Shown here piece after piece: positions 34,520-45,692 of a DNA stretch of 64,000 bases. The notes under the pieces are model-generated. The model was not told the DNA's origin. It made no database searches and saw nothing but the letters and a program-made list of their open reading frames with translations. Source of the stretch: Eledone cirrhosa (Eukaryota > Mollusca > Cephalopoda > Octopoda > Eledonidae); the NCBI GenBank assembly GCA_964016885.1, contig OZ024743.1:120284287-120348286 (forward strand), given 5' to 3'. How positions within the stretch are numbered: position 1 is the stretch's first letter; every line of letters starts with the position of its first letter. The translations under genes and the position numbers were made by a program.

Positions 34520-35560
34520 TATCTTATTTTGCTTCCAATTTTCGGAAAACCTTTTATTAGTTAGAACTGCACGTGGAAATATCGTGGACATTTCGGGGTT
34601 GTTTGCCAGTCAACACGCCCGTCTGGAAAGAAGAGGAAGATATATATATATATAAATAAAAAAAAGACTGAGAAAGACTTAATGTAAGACTAATAGAGAA
34701 ATATTGAGTTAAATTACAATTTCTCAATTTGCTTTTACTATTCGTAAAATGGATTTGCAGGTCCGATATGCGTGTAGCTCCCTCTTTCAACTTCAGACTT
34801 AGAAATGGTTGCCAATTGCATTTATATATGTTTGTGTGAACACGTGCGTGAATCACAAGTGAGAAAGAGGCGGAGAAAAAAAAGCAAAAGGGATAATAAA
34901 ACTGATAAATGGTTTAAATAGAAATATTACTAAATAAAATTAAAAATATTTAGCTTGCTGTACTATTCGTAGAAGGGTCTGTTGGTCAGCTATGCGCGTG
35001 GTAATCTCATGTAACTTGGAAACTTTGATTTTCGCCAGTCGAATTTATATATGGCTGTGTGAACACGTCTGTATCTATGATGAGAAAGAAACAAGCAGAC
35101 GGAGGGAAATGTGAACTAAAAGAGAGATAGAGAGAAATAATACAATAACACAGATAGAGGGTTTGAAATAGAGATATATTAAATTAAATTAAAATTTGTT
35201 AACTTGCTTCTACAGTTCTTAAAACACTTTGTTGGCTGGTCAAATATGAACGTGCAAATATGAACTGCAGAGGTGCTTGCCACTCAAAATCATGTATGGT
35301 TGTCTGAACACACGATTATTATTGATATGAAAGAGACAGACAGAGAGGAATGATAATGATGATGATGATGACAAAAGAGAAGAGAAAGAGGGAGAGAGAG
35401 AGAGATAATTTAATAAAACCGATAGTGGCTTTAAAATAGAAACATTATTAAATTAAACTTTCGTAGCTTGCTTCTACCATTTCTAAAATGTGATGGGAAA
35501 TATATGCGTGGTAATACCATCCAACTTCAAATTCCTTAAATTCAGAAATGATATCACTTG
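34520..35560. repeat. Tandem array of ~190-265-bp diverged units
   Basis: Units start at the ttgcttctac-type motif near 34530, 34726, 34952, 35201 and 35465. Each has tgttggtc..atatgcg, gtgtgaacacg, a purine-rich ga/ag stretch, and attaaattaaa. Related units lie at 33800 and 60480-60800. Confidence 0.7.
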
Positions 35561-36235
35561 GGATATCAGCCGTTGTATATTTAATAATAAAGCACCCCTA
35601 TATTTCAACGCATTGTTCTATATCCTATATTGACTAGTAAATGTCTAATATTCCGAGATCTTGTATTATATTGACTCGTAAATGTCCTAAATTACACGAA
35701 GAACAAAATCATATATATTTACAAATTTGTTTATATTACTTTTTGCAATTTTGAAAAGTTGGCAACCTTATATGTAACTAATAAAAACAAATAGAACGAG
35801 AGAGTTAGATACGCAATACATTTACAAGACTGATTTATGGGTACCGAAGTTGGAAACACTATCTATCTGTCTGCTTGTCTGTCTGTCTGCGCAAAATGCA
35901 AACAAATAACAAAGCAAACGACAATACAATGAAGAAATATATTAGTTTTATACTTGATATGTATGTATGTATGTTCTTCTGGTTTTATAATTTCACAAAT
36001 TTCCCCAATAGAGAAAGAGTCGGTTTCTAACAGATATAAGACTCTCTCATTGGAATCTACACAACATCAACTAGGTAGATATGTCTGCCTGTCTGCATGC
36101 ATACATGTGTGTGCAGGTATGGATGTTATTGTATGTGTGGATGTGTATGTTTTGAGTTGTATGTGTGCATATACATATGCTTTGTACCTGTACAAGTGTA
36201 TATGCAGTTATTAGATGCAGAATTTTTGGAATGTT
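35561..36235. other. No gene seen
   Basis: AT-rich intergenic sequence with short gtct and atgt runs; no coding signal supported. Confidence 0.5.
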
Positions 36236-36470
36236 TTACATATTTTTTACTGTTCCATTAATGGATTGTACTTGTAATTTCCTAACTAGTCGTGTTCTTT
36301 CTGTTCCTGTGAAGCCCAGCCTCTCAAGATTTGTATTGAGGCAGTTACTAACATACCCCAGTACTCCAATAATCACAGGTATAAATCTGAAGGTATAGTC
36401 AGGGTGGAGTATCTGCAGATTTCTCATTAGTTCTACATAGGTATTCTCCTTTTCGTTAATCTTTGATATT
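36236..36470 (-). pseudogene. R4/Dong-like LINE, endonuclease C-terminus
   Basis: The minus strand reads YVELMRNLQILHPDYTFRF, IPVIIGVLGYV, and LQVQSINGTVKN. These correspond to the end of the restriction-like endonuclease domain (compare IPIVIGALG in the 45-53 kb family). It joins the (ATGT)n tract at 36472. A further piece beyond the tract (36640-36739) may belong to the same copy. Confidence 0.7.
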
Positions 36471-36471
36471 A

Positions 36472-36628
36472 TGTATGTATGTATGTATGTATGTATGTAT
36501 GTATGTATGTATGTATGTATGTATGTATGTATGTATGTATGTATGTATGTGTGTATGTGTGTGTGTGTGCTTGTGTGTGCGCGCGTGTGTATGTGTGTGT
36601 ATGTGTATGTATGTGTGTATGTATGTAG
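36472..36628. repeat. (ATGT)n and (GT)n microsatellite
   Basis: About 20 clean ATGT units followed by mixed GT/ATGT. ORFs across it (MYVCMYVC) are artefacts. Confidence 0.96.
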
Positions 36629-36763
36629 GGAATGGAAAAGGCAATGTTTATGGAACTGGTTTAGATATTCTAAATAGTTATTTTCCTTTATAGCCATCAT
36701 GGTCTTGCTCATTCCCCATTGCCATAGGGTCCTACACAAGAGTGTGTTTGTTTGTGTGTGTAT

Positions 36764-36782
36764 GAGAGAGAGCGAGCGAGCG

Positions 36783-36828
<46 letters not shown>

Positions 36829-36830
36829 GC
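36764..36830. repeat. (GA)n microsatellite
   Basis: GA-rich tract with GCGA interruptions. Confidence 0.95.
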
Positions 36831-37178
36831 GATAGTTATACAGGGATCAGCTGACTCTAAGTCATCTCTCAGGAAAAATCATTAGATTTAACATTGGGTA
36901 GTTTATAAGAAATTGTTGAGATTCTTCTTTTCTGTCATGTTTAGAAAATATATGTAGTTTAGAGAACAGTTGCAGCAAAACTAAACATCAACAGAGCACA
37001 TATAATGCTCTCGAGATTTTCTATAGGTTACCAAGTATTAATGAACATACAACTTAAATTAACAATCTATAAAGACCCCGCTGATCCTGGTCAACAACAG
37101 TGTTCTCTGCTGAGACTGATCTTTCTATCCTGCCTTCTCAATCAGATGACAATTAACTGAAACAAGAGATCAAATATT

Positions 37179-37530
37179 TCATATCAAGTTATAATGGCTT
37201 TGAAAACTGTATTTATCCCGACTTATAGACACCAGGTCCGAACACGAAAGAACCAAACTCCCACTGTCACTGCCTCCGTCTCTCACACTCTCCCAATGTC
37301 TTACTATTGTGAGCAAATGGGAGCCCACGCGCTGACCGCCCCGCGGCTCCGGAGGACAGAATAGAGATAGCGTTTCCCCAGCGAATGGTGCGGTTGACGC
37401 GCTGAAAGAGCCATTCAAGCTCGAGAGGCTCACACCTGTAAGTAGCCAACTCAGTACCAATGGTGGTGAGTAGGGAGGTGGTCCTAGGACACCAGAAGTC
37501 TCCACTGCCATGGGCTCGATCGCAAACCTG
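37179..37530 (-). repeat. Dispersed repeat, inverted partner of 34015-34400
   Basis: The complement of this segment aligns with 34080-34390; both are GC-richer than their surroundings. The minus frame 37511-37179 is open. No known domain recognised. Confidence 0.55.
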
Positions 37531-37727
37531 TCGGAGAGCGACCGATATTTGGAGAGTTTACCTTCTTCGGCTCAAAATGCTGCAGAGCCTGCGTTAGTTG
37601 CAATGGTTGAATGCTAAATATGAAGGATTGCGTGACTAAAATTATTTTACTACTATAAAAATTGGCTGATTTAGTCTCAAGAGCTTGAGATTTGTGCCAG
37701 AAGTTACAATCCTGACACTGCCAGTTA

Positions 37728-37807
37728 TATTTGTTTCTACTTTAGGCACAAGGCCAGCAATTACCCAGTTCATTACTGGTGCTTTATTTTATCGACCCCG
37801 TAAGGAT
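37728..37807 (-). mobile_element. Type B SINE, 3' body only
   Basis: tttgtttctactttaggcac through tcgaccccgtaaggat; the head is absent. Confidence 0.7.
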
Positions 37808-38504
37808 CTACAAGTTATAACATTAACTAATAATGTTTCAACATACAGGAATCAAAGAGGTACTTTAAGCAGTATTGAAAAAAAAAAAAAGAAATAGAAA
37901 TACCCTGAATCCAAGATATAGTAAGAGGCTGGATTGTGGACAGAATATTCAGTTAATGTAATGACTACTGAAAAAGTATTAGTTTTTGGCAATGATTTCT
38001 AAAATATAAGAACGCATTAGAGCAATGTAGATTGATGGCAAGATATGAAACACTAGCACCGAGAATGATGAAAAGAATATCGTTCTCCTAAAACTTTTCT
38101 ACACAAGCTTATCATAACTTTTTCAAATTGGTGCTGCTCAATTATTTGGGTGTACAGTATATGATGTCTGGTCAACAATAATTATGACATGAGGTTTTTG
38201 TTCTTCCAGGTTAGGAGGAAATCCACATTAAAAGAAAATATTTATGAACTATGAACAAATCAAAGTTGGCGCGGGGAAAAATAATAGCTGATTAAATCCA
38301 TTAAATTACTGATAATTATGTTATTAATCTCATAAGAATGAAAGATAATTGTTGACCTTGACAGGATTTGCAAACAAACTAAAATACATTGATTTGACAT
38401 TCTATTGTTTCAACATACACAAGCAGTGTAAAATATGTCATACGTTTAAAACTTGAAATCGCTTTAGTTATATAGGGAATCATTGTTCATAGTATACATA
38501 TAAT
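37808..38504. other. No gene seen
   Basis: AT-rich. A very decayed type B SINE may lie at 38240-38380 (accttgacaggatttg) but is not certain. Confidence 0.4.
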
Positions 38505-39035
38505 ACTAGCCGAATTACCCGCGCCTTGCTGCGTTTCACACATTTTTTTTTTTTTTGTAAGAAAATGATGATTAATTTTAAATCAGTGATATAATTTATG
38601 GAGAAAAACTCTGCATTTCAATATTACTCAATGTAAAATGTAATGCATGGAAAATTGGAAAACATTTTTTGTAATATATCAAATCAAAATTACATTATTA
38701 AATCTTATTCTTATTTTGTTTCTTGTAAATAATTTTTTTCAAAATATCAATTCCAAACTTTTGTGAATAGGCATCATATCTTGTCATTAACGTAAGGTTT
38801 AAATTTCATATAAATCGAAAGGGAAAAAATGTTCAGCGGGGGTTTGTGCCCTCCGGAAAACCCTTTGATTAACATGAAATATACTTATCCAAGTACCCTG
38901 AGCAATGAAGTTTCAGAATATATATGGTTATGGGGGTCTATCTCCAAAACCATAGGAGGAGTTCGTGAACAAAAAAAAACAAAAACAAAAAAAACAAAAA
39001 CAGAGAGGAACTACAACTTTATATATATAGATTTA
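38505..39035. mobile_element. Unclassified non-autonomous element candidate
   Basis: Starts tactagccgaattacccgcg and ends A-rich with tttatatatatagatt. It has the look of a dispersed element of about 530 bp, but no transposase, clear terminal repeats or target duplication was found. Confidence 0.35.
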
Positions 39036-39097
39036 CTGTGTTGTAGAGCTGGTGGCAGTTCTCCTCACTTTTCATCTGTTCGTACTCTCTTCTGTGA

Positions 39098-39330
39098 AGA
39101 CACGTGGCCTAGTGGGAGAGGTGTTGGATTTACGATCGTAATGTTGTGGGTTCGATTCCTGGGCTGGGTTGCGTGTTGTGTTCTTGAGCAAAACACTTCA
39201 TTTCACGTTGCTCCAGTATTCACAGCTGAAAATGTGTACCAGCAATAGCTGGGGATTTAACCCAGTCGCTTCACGCCACGAAACCGGGATAAACACAGGC
39301 TCAACGCGCTGCTTGCAACGCACGAGGGGA
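39098..39330 (+). mobile_element. tRNA-derived SINE (head and body)
   Basis: Canonical Pol III boxes: tggcctagtggg (A) and gggttcgattcc (B), 39108-39160. Then cttgagcaaaacacttcatttcacgttg-type body, as in the SINE at 31725, and a distinct 3' part (gaaaccgggataaacac). It is a SINE head, not a tRNA gene, because the anticodon stem does not pair well. Confidence 0.75.
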
Positions 39331-40412
39331 TGCATGCAATACTCTCTTCTACATCTGGTGGTACCATGTCTTACATCTCGTGATACTATGTTCTACATCT
39401 GGTGGCATTCATTGTTTTACATCTGGTGGCATTCATTGTTTTTACCTCTGCTGGCGTTCACTCTTCTACATCTGGTCGTATTTTCAGTTTTATACATTCT
39501 GATAATCAGTGTTCTTAGTTTATATCTGTTAAAATACAATGTAATTTGAGATTTTGAATTGTGACCATACTTCAATAGCCTGACTTTTATATCTGTAGGA
39601 ATTTACATTATGTTGTTGATATATAAGCTAACTAGTCAACTGTTGTATCATTGGATATCAGATTTAGGAAATAACTGAGAAGGGTATGTACTTTGTTTAT
39701 ACTTATCAAATAACAATCAATAAGAACACTCCGTCTCTTGACTAAATTTATCTTAAACAAAATTCATGGATTAAACGTATATTTTCCTCGTAACAAGACT
39801 TCTTATCTGTTAGTTATCTACTGTCTCTTTTGTTTATCATATCTCCACTGATTTTAAGATACACCACTATTTTATGTCTCTATTCTGCCAATGGAAGTTC
39901 AGTTTTTGTTTTACTTGTAACATTTATGGCTGATTTTTCTTGTCTTCTTTCTCAGCTTGTTTTCACTTTTTTTTTAATGTAAAACACAAACCTTTTCATC
40001 CCGTTTGATAATTAAAGCTGACGTCTGCAACATCATTGTAATTTAAGTCCTCTGGTGTTGTACTGTGTGTGCGTTTTCTTTCCTTTCTTGTGTTTTAAAT
40101 TGCGTTGCCGCTTTCTTGAGTCTAAAAAAAAAAAAAGTAACAAGAAATCAAACGGACAGAATTTTCGTTGCAACCTTATATTTGGTATTTAAATAATTGA
40201 ACAGAAAGTAAAAAAGTCAAAGCTTTCAGCAAAGACATTTGAGTTTAATTCTTCGTGTAAAAAATGCAAGTGTCTTTTGTGGTTATGAAAATGGAAAAAG
40301 AAGGGAAAGCAACTTTGGTGCTAACATGTCGAAGCATGAATTCCAAGTTATGTTGAGTATGTGAGTGATTTGACTGTTAAATAAAGTGCCAGAAGATAAT
40401 ATCGAACTGTGG
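39331..40412. other. No gene seen
   Basis: 39340-39480 has four or five repeats of an acatctggtggcattc-like unit of about 24-30 bp. The remainder is T-rich and unremarkable. Confidence 0.5.
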
Positions 40413-40425
40413 ACTGTTAAATAAT

Positions 40426-40613
40426 TGTTTCTACTTTTGGCACAAGGCCAACAATTACCCAGTACATTACTGGTACTTTATTTTATCGACCCCGTAAGGA
40501 TGAAAGGCAAAGTTAACCTCGGCGGGATTTGAACTCAGATCATAAAGGGACGTAACTCTATGCTTCAAAGCATGGTGTCCGACTCTCTACCGATACTGCC
40601 AATCCACCGCCCT
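40426..40613 (-). mobile_element. Type B SINE with perfect 13-bp target duplication
   Basis: actgttaaataat lies at 40413-40425 and at 40614-40626. The copy is close to the family consensus, so it is among the younger ones here. Confidence 0.92.
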
Positions 40614-40839
40614 ACTGTTAAATAATCGTGTACGAAAATATTCATGAGTGGCCTTAGAAGAAATTTATTTTCCATCTCCTTGTTTTAGTTTTAACTTTGA
40701 TGGCATTTCTCTCCAGTCATGCATTGATATCGTGTTGATATTTCCCTTGCTTGGTGTATCTGGGTCAAATTTAATCTGTTGACTGCTGCGTATATTTTAC
40801 ACAGCTGCAGTTGCTGTACCGAGTATTTTCTTTTCCAGT

Positions 40840-41606
40840 AAAATGACCATTTTGATTGACAAACGTCACATCAATAAACTAGTAACCCCGTCTAGCTTTG
40901 AAGTTAATGAACTTTTGGAAAAGAGTTTAAACATGTTAGGACGAGTTATCTCGTCTACGGCACTGAAGAGGTTAAAGTCTTTTAGAATTTCTTTTGAGCA
41001 TGCGTATGAGTATGAGTATTGCGACAGAATTATTTGACTAGTCTGCGTAGGTTGTATCATTCTGAATCCTCCATTTGGTATGTGAGATAGTCCGAGAAGA
41101 TTACCTACCATACTCTAATATCATTTCCGGTGTCTTTGTATATCTCAAAGTACGGCATTAGGTATGGTATGAACACTTCATTGTTGTTCTTAGTCGTCTA
41201 TGATGTCAATTTCGAATCTCATCTCTTTTACTCTGTATGCTGTAGCGGTTTGTAATGTGTATTCCCATTATAAACCGTCTCACTCATGAAGTAAGTCAGT
41301 GTGTAGCAATATACTCTTGTGAATTACATGTACTGTATAAAATACATCTGTGCCTTTAATATGGTCTGTGCCAAGAAATAGAAAGGGCACAACATTCATA
41401 ACAGCACTGTTCATGTTGTTCGATCTAACGAGGTTTCTGAATGTACAATTGAAAGTGTAAGTCCTGTTGGTCTGGTCAGGGATGTCCCCACCAATTTGGA
41501 TGCCTTGTCCTCTGTTACATCCCCTCTGGTCCGTTAGTCCTGTCGCCTTGTCCGAAGCCATTGTTTTATGAATAGTATGTCTGTTAGCAACAGAATTAAT
41601 TATCAC
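40840..41606 (-). pseudogene. Unidentified decayed coding sequence
   Basis: Two open minus-strand stretches, 41606-41280 (108 codons) and 41111-40866 (81 codons), are separated by a few stops in about 170 bp. Amino-acid composition is ordinary rather than microsatellite-like. I do not recognise either product. It may be one broken gene of a virus- or transposon-derived element, but that is a guess. Confidence 0.3.
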
Positions 41607-41633
41607 TGGTTGTTGTAATACATTTTAAAAATT

Positions 41634-41700
41634 ATGTATGTATGTATGTATGTATGTATGTATGTATGTATGTATGTATGTATGTATGTATGTATGTATG
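41634..41700. repeat. (ATGT)n microsatellite
   Basis: About 16 units, immediately before a dispersed repeat (41701-41890). Confidence 0.96.
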
Positions 41701-41890
41701 TGTCAGGTCACCAGTTGGTGCTACTGGTAACATGTATTCCAGTACAACCCGTCCCATGGTCGGGTCGTTGGCGACTAAACTGGCAACCCTACCAAGGTTT
41801 CTTGGTGAGGAGGGTGACTTTGAACATCCTGCAGGACTAAAAACAAAGCCTGTCAAAGGGCAAAGGAGCTCATAAGGTCAATGGCCATCC
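41701..41890 (+). repeat. Dispersed repeat D
   Basis: ctactggtaacatgtattcc, gcgactaaactggcaaccc and tgcaggactaaaaac also occur at 42371-42570 (same strand) and 59515-59645 (opposite strand). Two of the three copies directly follow an (ATGT)n tract. Confidence 0.7.
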
Positions 41891-42310
41891 AAAATCACCG
41901 GGAGAGATGACCCCCTTAGCCTTTGTCAAGGCAGAATTCTAGGAGAAGGAAAACTCTGATATAACACCTGCAACTCTGATGGTATCCAATGATGTTGACT
42001 TGTTCTTCTTTTTGGTAAATATCATCTTGGTTAAGAGAGTGGGACTGGCTTTGTGCAGTGCCTTTGCTGACTATAAAAGCTTCACGGCACAGGCATTGCT
42101 TTATATCTGGAGATCTCTCTGCACTTGTCATCACAGGGTACAATGGGCCCAGCACTATGTGTCAGTAATTGTCACAAGTGTAGTGTTTGTACCAGAGTTT
42201 TCAAGTCGCTGGCTGGACTAAAAAGTCACACTCGTTCAGCGTATCGATAGGGGTTCTCCTACATGGATATAAAGTAGTGGCCGTACTCGAAAACGAGTTG
42301 GCAGCCACCA
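41890..42310 (+). mobile_element. Short derivative of the C2H2-finger LINE
   Basis: The first part (gccatccaaaatcaccggga, gatataacacctgcaactct) matches the 5' region of the LINE at 57085-57360. The last part encodes a C2H2 finger (CTRVFKSLAGLKSHTRS) with the second His changed to Tyr, then a stop. Everything between, including endonuclease and RT, is absent. It ends at (ATGT)n. Confidence 0.65.
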
Positions 42311-42368
42311 TGTATGTATGTATGTATGTATGTATGTATGTATGTATGTATGTATGTATGTATGTATG
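42311..42368. repeat. (ATGT)n microsatellite
   Basis: About 14 units at the 3' end of the element 41890-42310; possibly its tail. Confidence 0.95.
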
Positions 42369-42370
42369 GT

Positions 42371-42570
42371 AGTGTCAGGTGACTTCTGAGTGCTACTGGT
42401 AACATGTATCCCAGTACAACCTGTCACATGGTTGGGCCGCCGGCGACTAAGCTGGCTACCCCACCAAGCTTGCTTGATAAGGAGTGTGACTGGACACTCT
42501 GCAGGATGAAAAACAAGACCTGACAAAGGGCGGAAAAACTCACTAGAGTCAACGGCCATCCAACAATGTG
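42371..42570 (+). repeat. Dispersed repeat D, second copy
   Basis: Diverged copy of 41701-41890. Confidence 0.7.
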
Positions 42571-42657
42571 TATATGTATATACTGTGTGGGTGTATAAAT
42601 GTATATATGTGGGTATATGTGGAATTGGTTGCATGTAAGTGTGTATTTTTATTTACT

Positions 42658-42679
42658 TATTTTATTATTATTATTATTG
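42658..42679. repeat. (TTA)n tract 1
   Basis: Low-coordinate boundary (element 3' side) of the R4-like LINE 42680-45458. Confidence 0.85.
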
Positions 42680-45458
42680 TTTTTAATTTCTTTCATTATT
42701 GTTTCTGAGATATATGCCGAGTGTCTTCCCGACACCTAGGGCAAATAAATTCACAGTGTGCATTGGTAAGCCAGTCAATACAGCACATTAATTATAATGA
42801 AAAAAAAAAAAAAAAAAAAAAAAAACCGTATACACATATACACATGTGCATATGCATATGTAAATACAAGGAGGGATATCAATCTTACAGAGATAGTGCT
42901 CTTCTCGATACGTGTGCAGTACCAGTCAAAACAATTTTTTGCACCTCGTGCAGAGAGGGTAAACCAGGAATCATTAGCAAATATTGTTCTGTTCCTTTCT
43001 TGATCATTCCCAGTCCTCCCACAATCACTGGTATTGTAACTGCCTTGAGGTACCACATTTTCTCAATTTCAATAAGCAGATCTTTATAATTTCGTAGTTT
43101 GTCAAATTCTTTTGCCGCGTTATTGTGATCACATGCGATGCTCATATCTATCAATAAACATACCTTATTATGTTGATCGTTTACAATGATGTCAGGTCTA
43201 TTTGCTTTTATGGTCCTGTCAGTATGTACAGGAAAGTCCCAGAGAATTATTACTTTTTCTCCTTCAGTTACAGCCTCATGGTGATGATTGTACCACTTGT
43301 CTTCAGCTTTGATTTTGTAATGCCGACATATTACCCAGTGTAGATATTGGCCAACTCTGTCATGTCTATATTTGTATTTTACTGGTGCTAAAATTTACAC
43401 CCAGAGACTAAGTGATTCACTGTTTCAACCTCAGCATTGCAGAATCGGCACTTTGGGTTTATTCGGTTTCTCATCACATTGGCCTAGTAATTACGAGTCA
43501 ATAAGCTTTGATCTTGGGCAGCTAAGATGAAGCCTTCACTCTCCGCCTTTAGCCCTGAACTACGTAGCCACTGATGGGTGTGCTTTTGGTCAACATCAGC
43601 CTGTTTGCTACGGGCCACATATTTACATGCAGAGGTTTCTGCTCCCAATTTGATGCTAATTGTCCTTGCCCTTTTGCTTTTGCCAGTGATTTTATGTGCC
43701 TAGCAGCATCAGTTGCAACAGTTTCTTTAGTCTGTCCAGCCTGGGTATCAAGCATGAGATCAGTAGCATATTTTTTGCTTTCCTTCAAGATAGAATGAAG
43801 CTTCTTACTTCTTTCATGCTTTTCAACAAGTTTCAGCATACAGTCATTAGTTGTTTCAAGGTATTTGGCCAGTCCAATGATGGTGGTCTTGTAAACAAGT
43901 TCAAATTGGATCAGGCCACGGCCTCCTTGAGTTCTAGGAAAGTAAAGACGATCCACATCTGCTTTTGTGTGGTGCATCCTATTACAGGTCAGTAGCTTAC
44001 GGACTTTGGTGTCGATTCTTTTGATTTCACTCATATTCCAGTTCAACACACCGAAACTATAAGTGACAACTGGGACTGCCAAAGAATTTATGGCTAGCAC
44101 CTTGTTACGAGCGTTTAGTTCATATCTCAGAACTGCACGTACTCTCCTGTAACATTCTTTCCTTATCCTCTCTTTCATACTTGCATGCTGTATGCCAGAG
44201 CCCTCATTAATCCCTAAGTATTTATAGGTTTGTTCCTGCTCAAGTTCCTTTATGATTGTTTCAGCATCCAATTCAACTGAGTCTGAGTTGACAAGCTTCC
44301 CCTTCTTGAAAGTGGCTTTTGCACACTTATCAAGCCCAAAACTCCATCCCGATGTCATCGCTAAACGTGTTTACTGTCTGCAAAAGGCCTTCCAGTTCGT
44401 CATTATCTTTGCAATATAGCTTCAAATCATCCATATAAAATAGGTGGCTTATTTTTTTTTTGTCAATTCTATAACCGTACCCTGTTCTATTAAATTCGGA
44501 TGTAAGGTGTATTAAAGCTATGCAGAAAAGCAAGGGTGAAAGTGAGTCACCCTGGAATATACCACAGTTGATATTTATATTCCTAGAGCACAGTACCCCA
44601 GTGGAATGAGACAATTGGAGATTTGTGTTCCATAATGACATATTGTGTTTCAGGAAGTTTGAGATCACAGGTGAGATTTTGAAGATGTCCAGTGATTTCA
44701 GAATCCATGAGTGTGCTATGCTGTCAAAGGCTTTTTTATAATCGATCCATCCAGAACTGAGATTTCTGTGTTTATTATGACAGTTCTCAAGGATCATACG
44801 ATTAATCAAAAGTTGATCTTTGCAACCATATGAACCTCGTCGGCACCCTTTTTGTTCAATGGGGAAAAGATTGTTCTCCTCCAAAAACACGTATGCTTTT
44901 TCCATGAGAATAGAGGTTAATAGTTTATAAGTGGTGGACAAGCAGGTTATGGGCCGATAGTTTTGGGGATCTTTGGTTTCGTTGTTCTTTGGTAGAAGGT
45001 AGATAATGCCACTTGCTATCCAATCAGGTGTAATTTTTGGATCTTTCATAATTCTATTAAACAGCTTGACCAATATATTGTGAGTGCACAGGAGTAAGGA
45101 AATCCAGAAATTTGGCACCCTGTCTTTACCAGGAAATTTCCATTTATGAGATTTATTGAGTGCTGTCCTTAAGTCCGCTATAGAGATGTCTTCCCATGCC
45201 TGTTCTTCTAAATTTGTGTACGATTTTTCCAGACGACTAATCCAATCTACATTAACATTATATGTCTTCTCATCACTCCAAATCTTACTCCAGAAGTTTT
45301 CAACTTCTATATTAATTTTTCTTCCCTACTTCTCTATAAAATGGATGAGAACAACTTATTTTGCCTGTAGAAGTTGTTTCGCTTCTCGAATCTACGAATT
45401 CGTTGGGCTTTTACTTGGACTTTTGTTTCAGAGATTCTTTTGTTGAAACTATTGCTTC
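42680..45458 (-). pseudogene. R4/Dong-like LINE, family 2, broken ORF
   Basis: The minus strand reads from 45118: RT with NYRPITCLSTTYKLL, QKGCRRGSYGCKDQLL, GWIDYKKAFDSI, FQGDSLSPLLFCIAL and catalytic YMDDLKLYCKD. After a frameshift (about 44340) comes the thumb (KYLGINEGSG, RKLLTCNRMHHTKADVDRLY). In further frames the restriction-like endonuclease appears (RPDIIVND, LLIDM; IPVIVGGLG). Such LINEs cut their target with this C-terminal nuclease. The 5' part is truncated. (TTA)n bounds both ends. Confidence 0.85.
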
Positions 45459-45494
45459 TTTATTATTATTATTATTATTATTGTTATTATTATT
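45459..45494. repeat. (TTA)n tract 2
   Basis: Junction between family 2 LINE and copy a of family 1. Confidence 0.95.
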
Positions 45495-45641
45495 CCTTGA
45501 ATCTCAGTCATTGATGTTGGTTAACTGGAAAGTCCGTTGGATTGAATATCAAGCCACTACCTGCAGCCTCAGATATTCAGGACGTATCGGAGGGTTCTTG
45601 CTGTTCCAAGCAAGCATGCCTTTTGAAGCGTTCCAAAAAGC

Positions 45642-45642
<1 letters not shown>
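45495..45642 (-). mobile_element. R4/Dong-like LINE family 1, copy a (148-bp 3' end)
   Basis: Identical in layout to the 3' ends at 45693 and 52029 (ccttgaatctcagtcattg to ccaaaaagcg) with one or two base changes. Extreme 5' truncation. Confidence 0.9.
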
Positions 45643-45680
<38 letters not shown>

Positions 45681-45692
45681 GTTATTGTTATT
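45643..45692. repeat. (TTA)n tract 3
   Basis: Includes gttattgttattcc at the element junction, also present in tract 5. Confidence 0.95.

Noticed and set aside
36463..36739. Long ORFs of MYVC or THTHT repeats across (ATGT)n and (CA)n tracts (also at 24.0, 30.9, 41.6, 42.3, 59.4 and 61.9 kb)
   Set aside because: They are translations of microsatellites; no conserved domain, start context or splice support.
38829..39248. 139-codon ORF
   Set aside because: Spans an A-rich repeat end and a SINE head; composition is not protein-like.
43574..43995. Plus-strand ORFs opposite the LINE at 42.7-45.5 kb (similarly 45840-46198, 52176-52534 and 53205-54832)
   Set aside because: Antisense shadows of LINE coding sequence.
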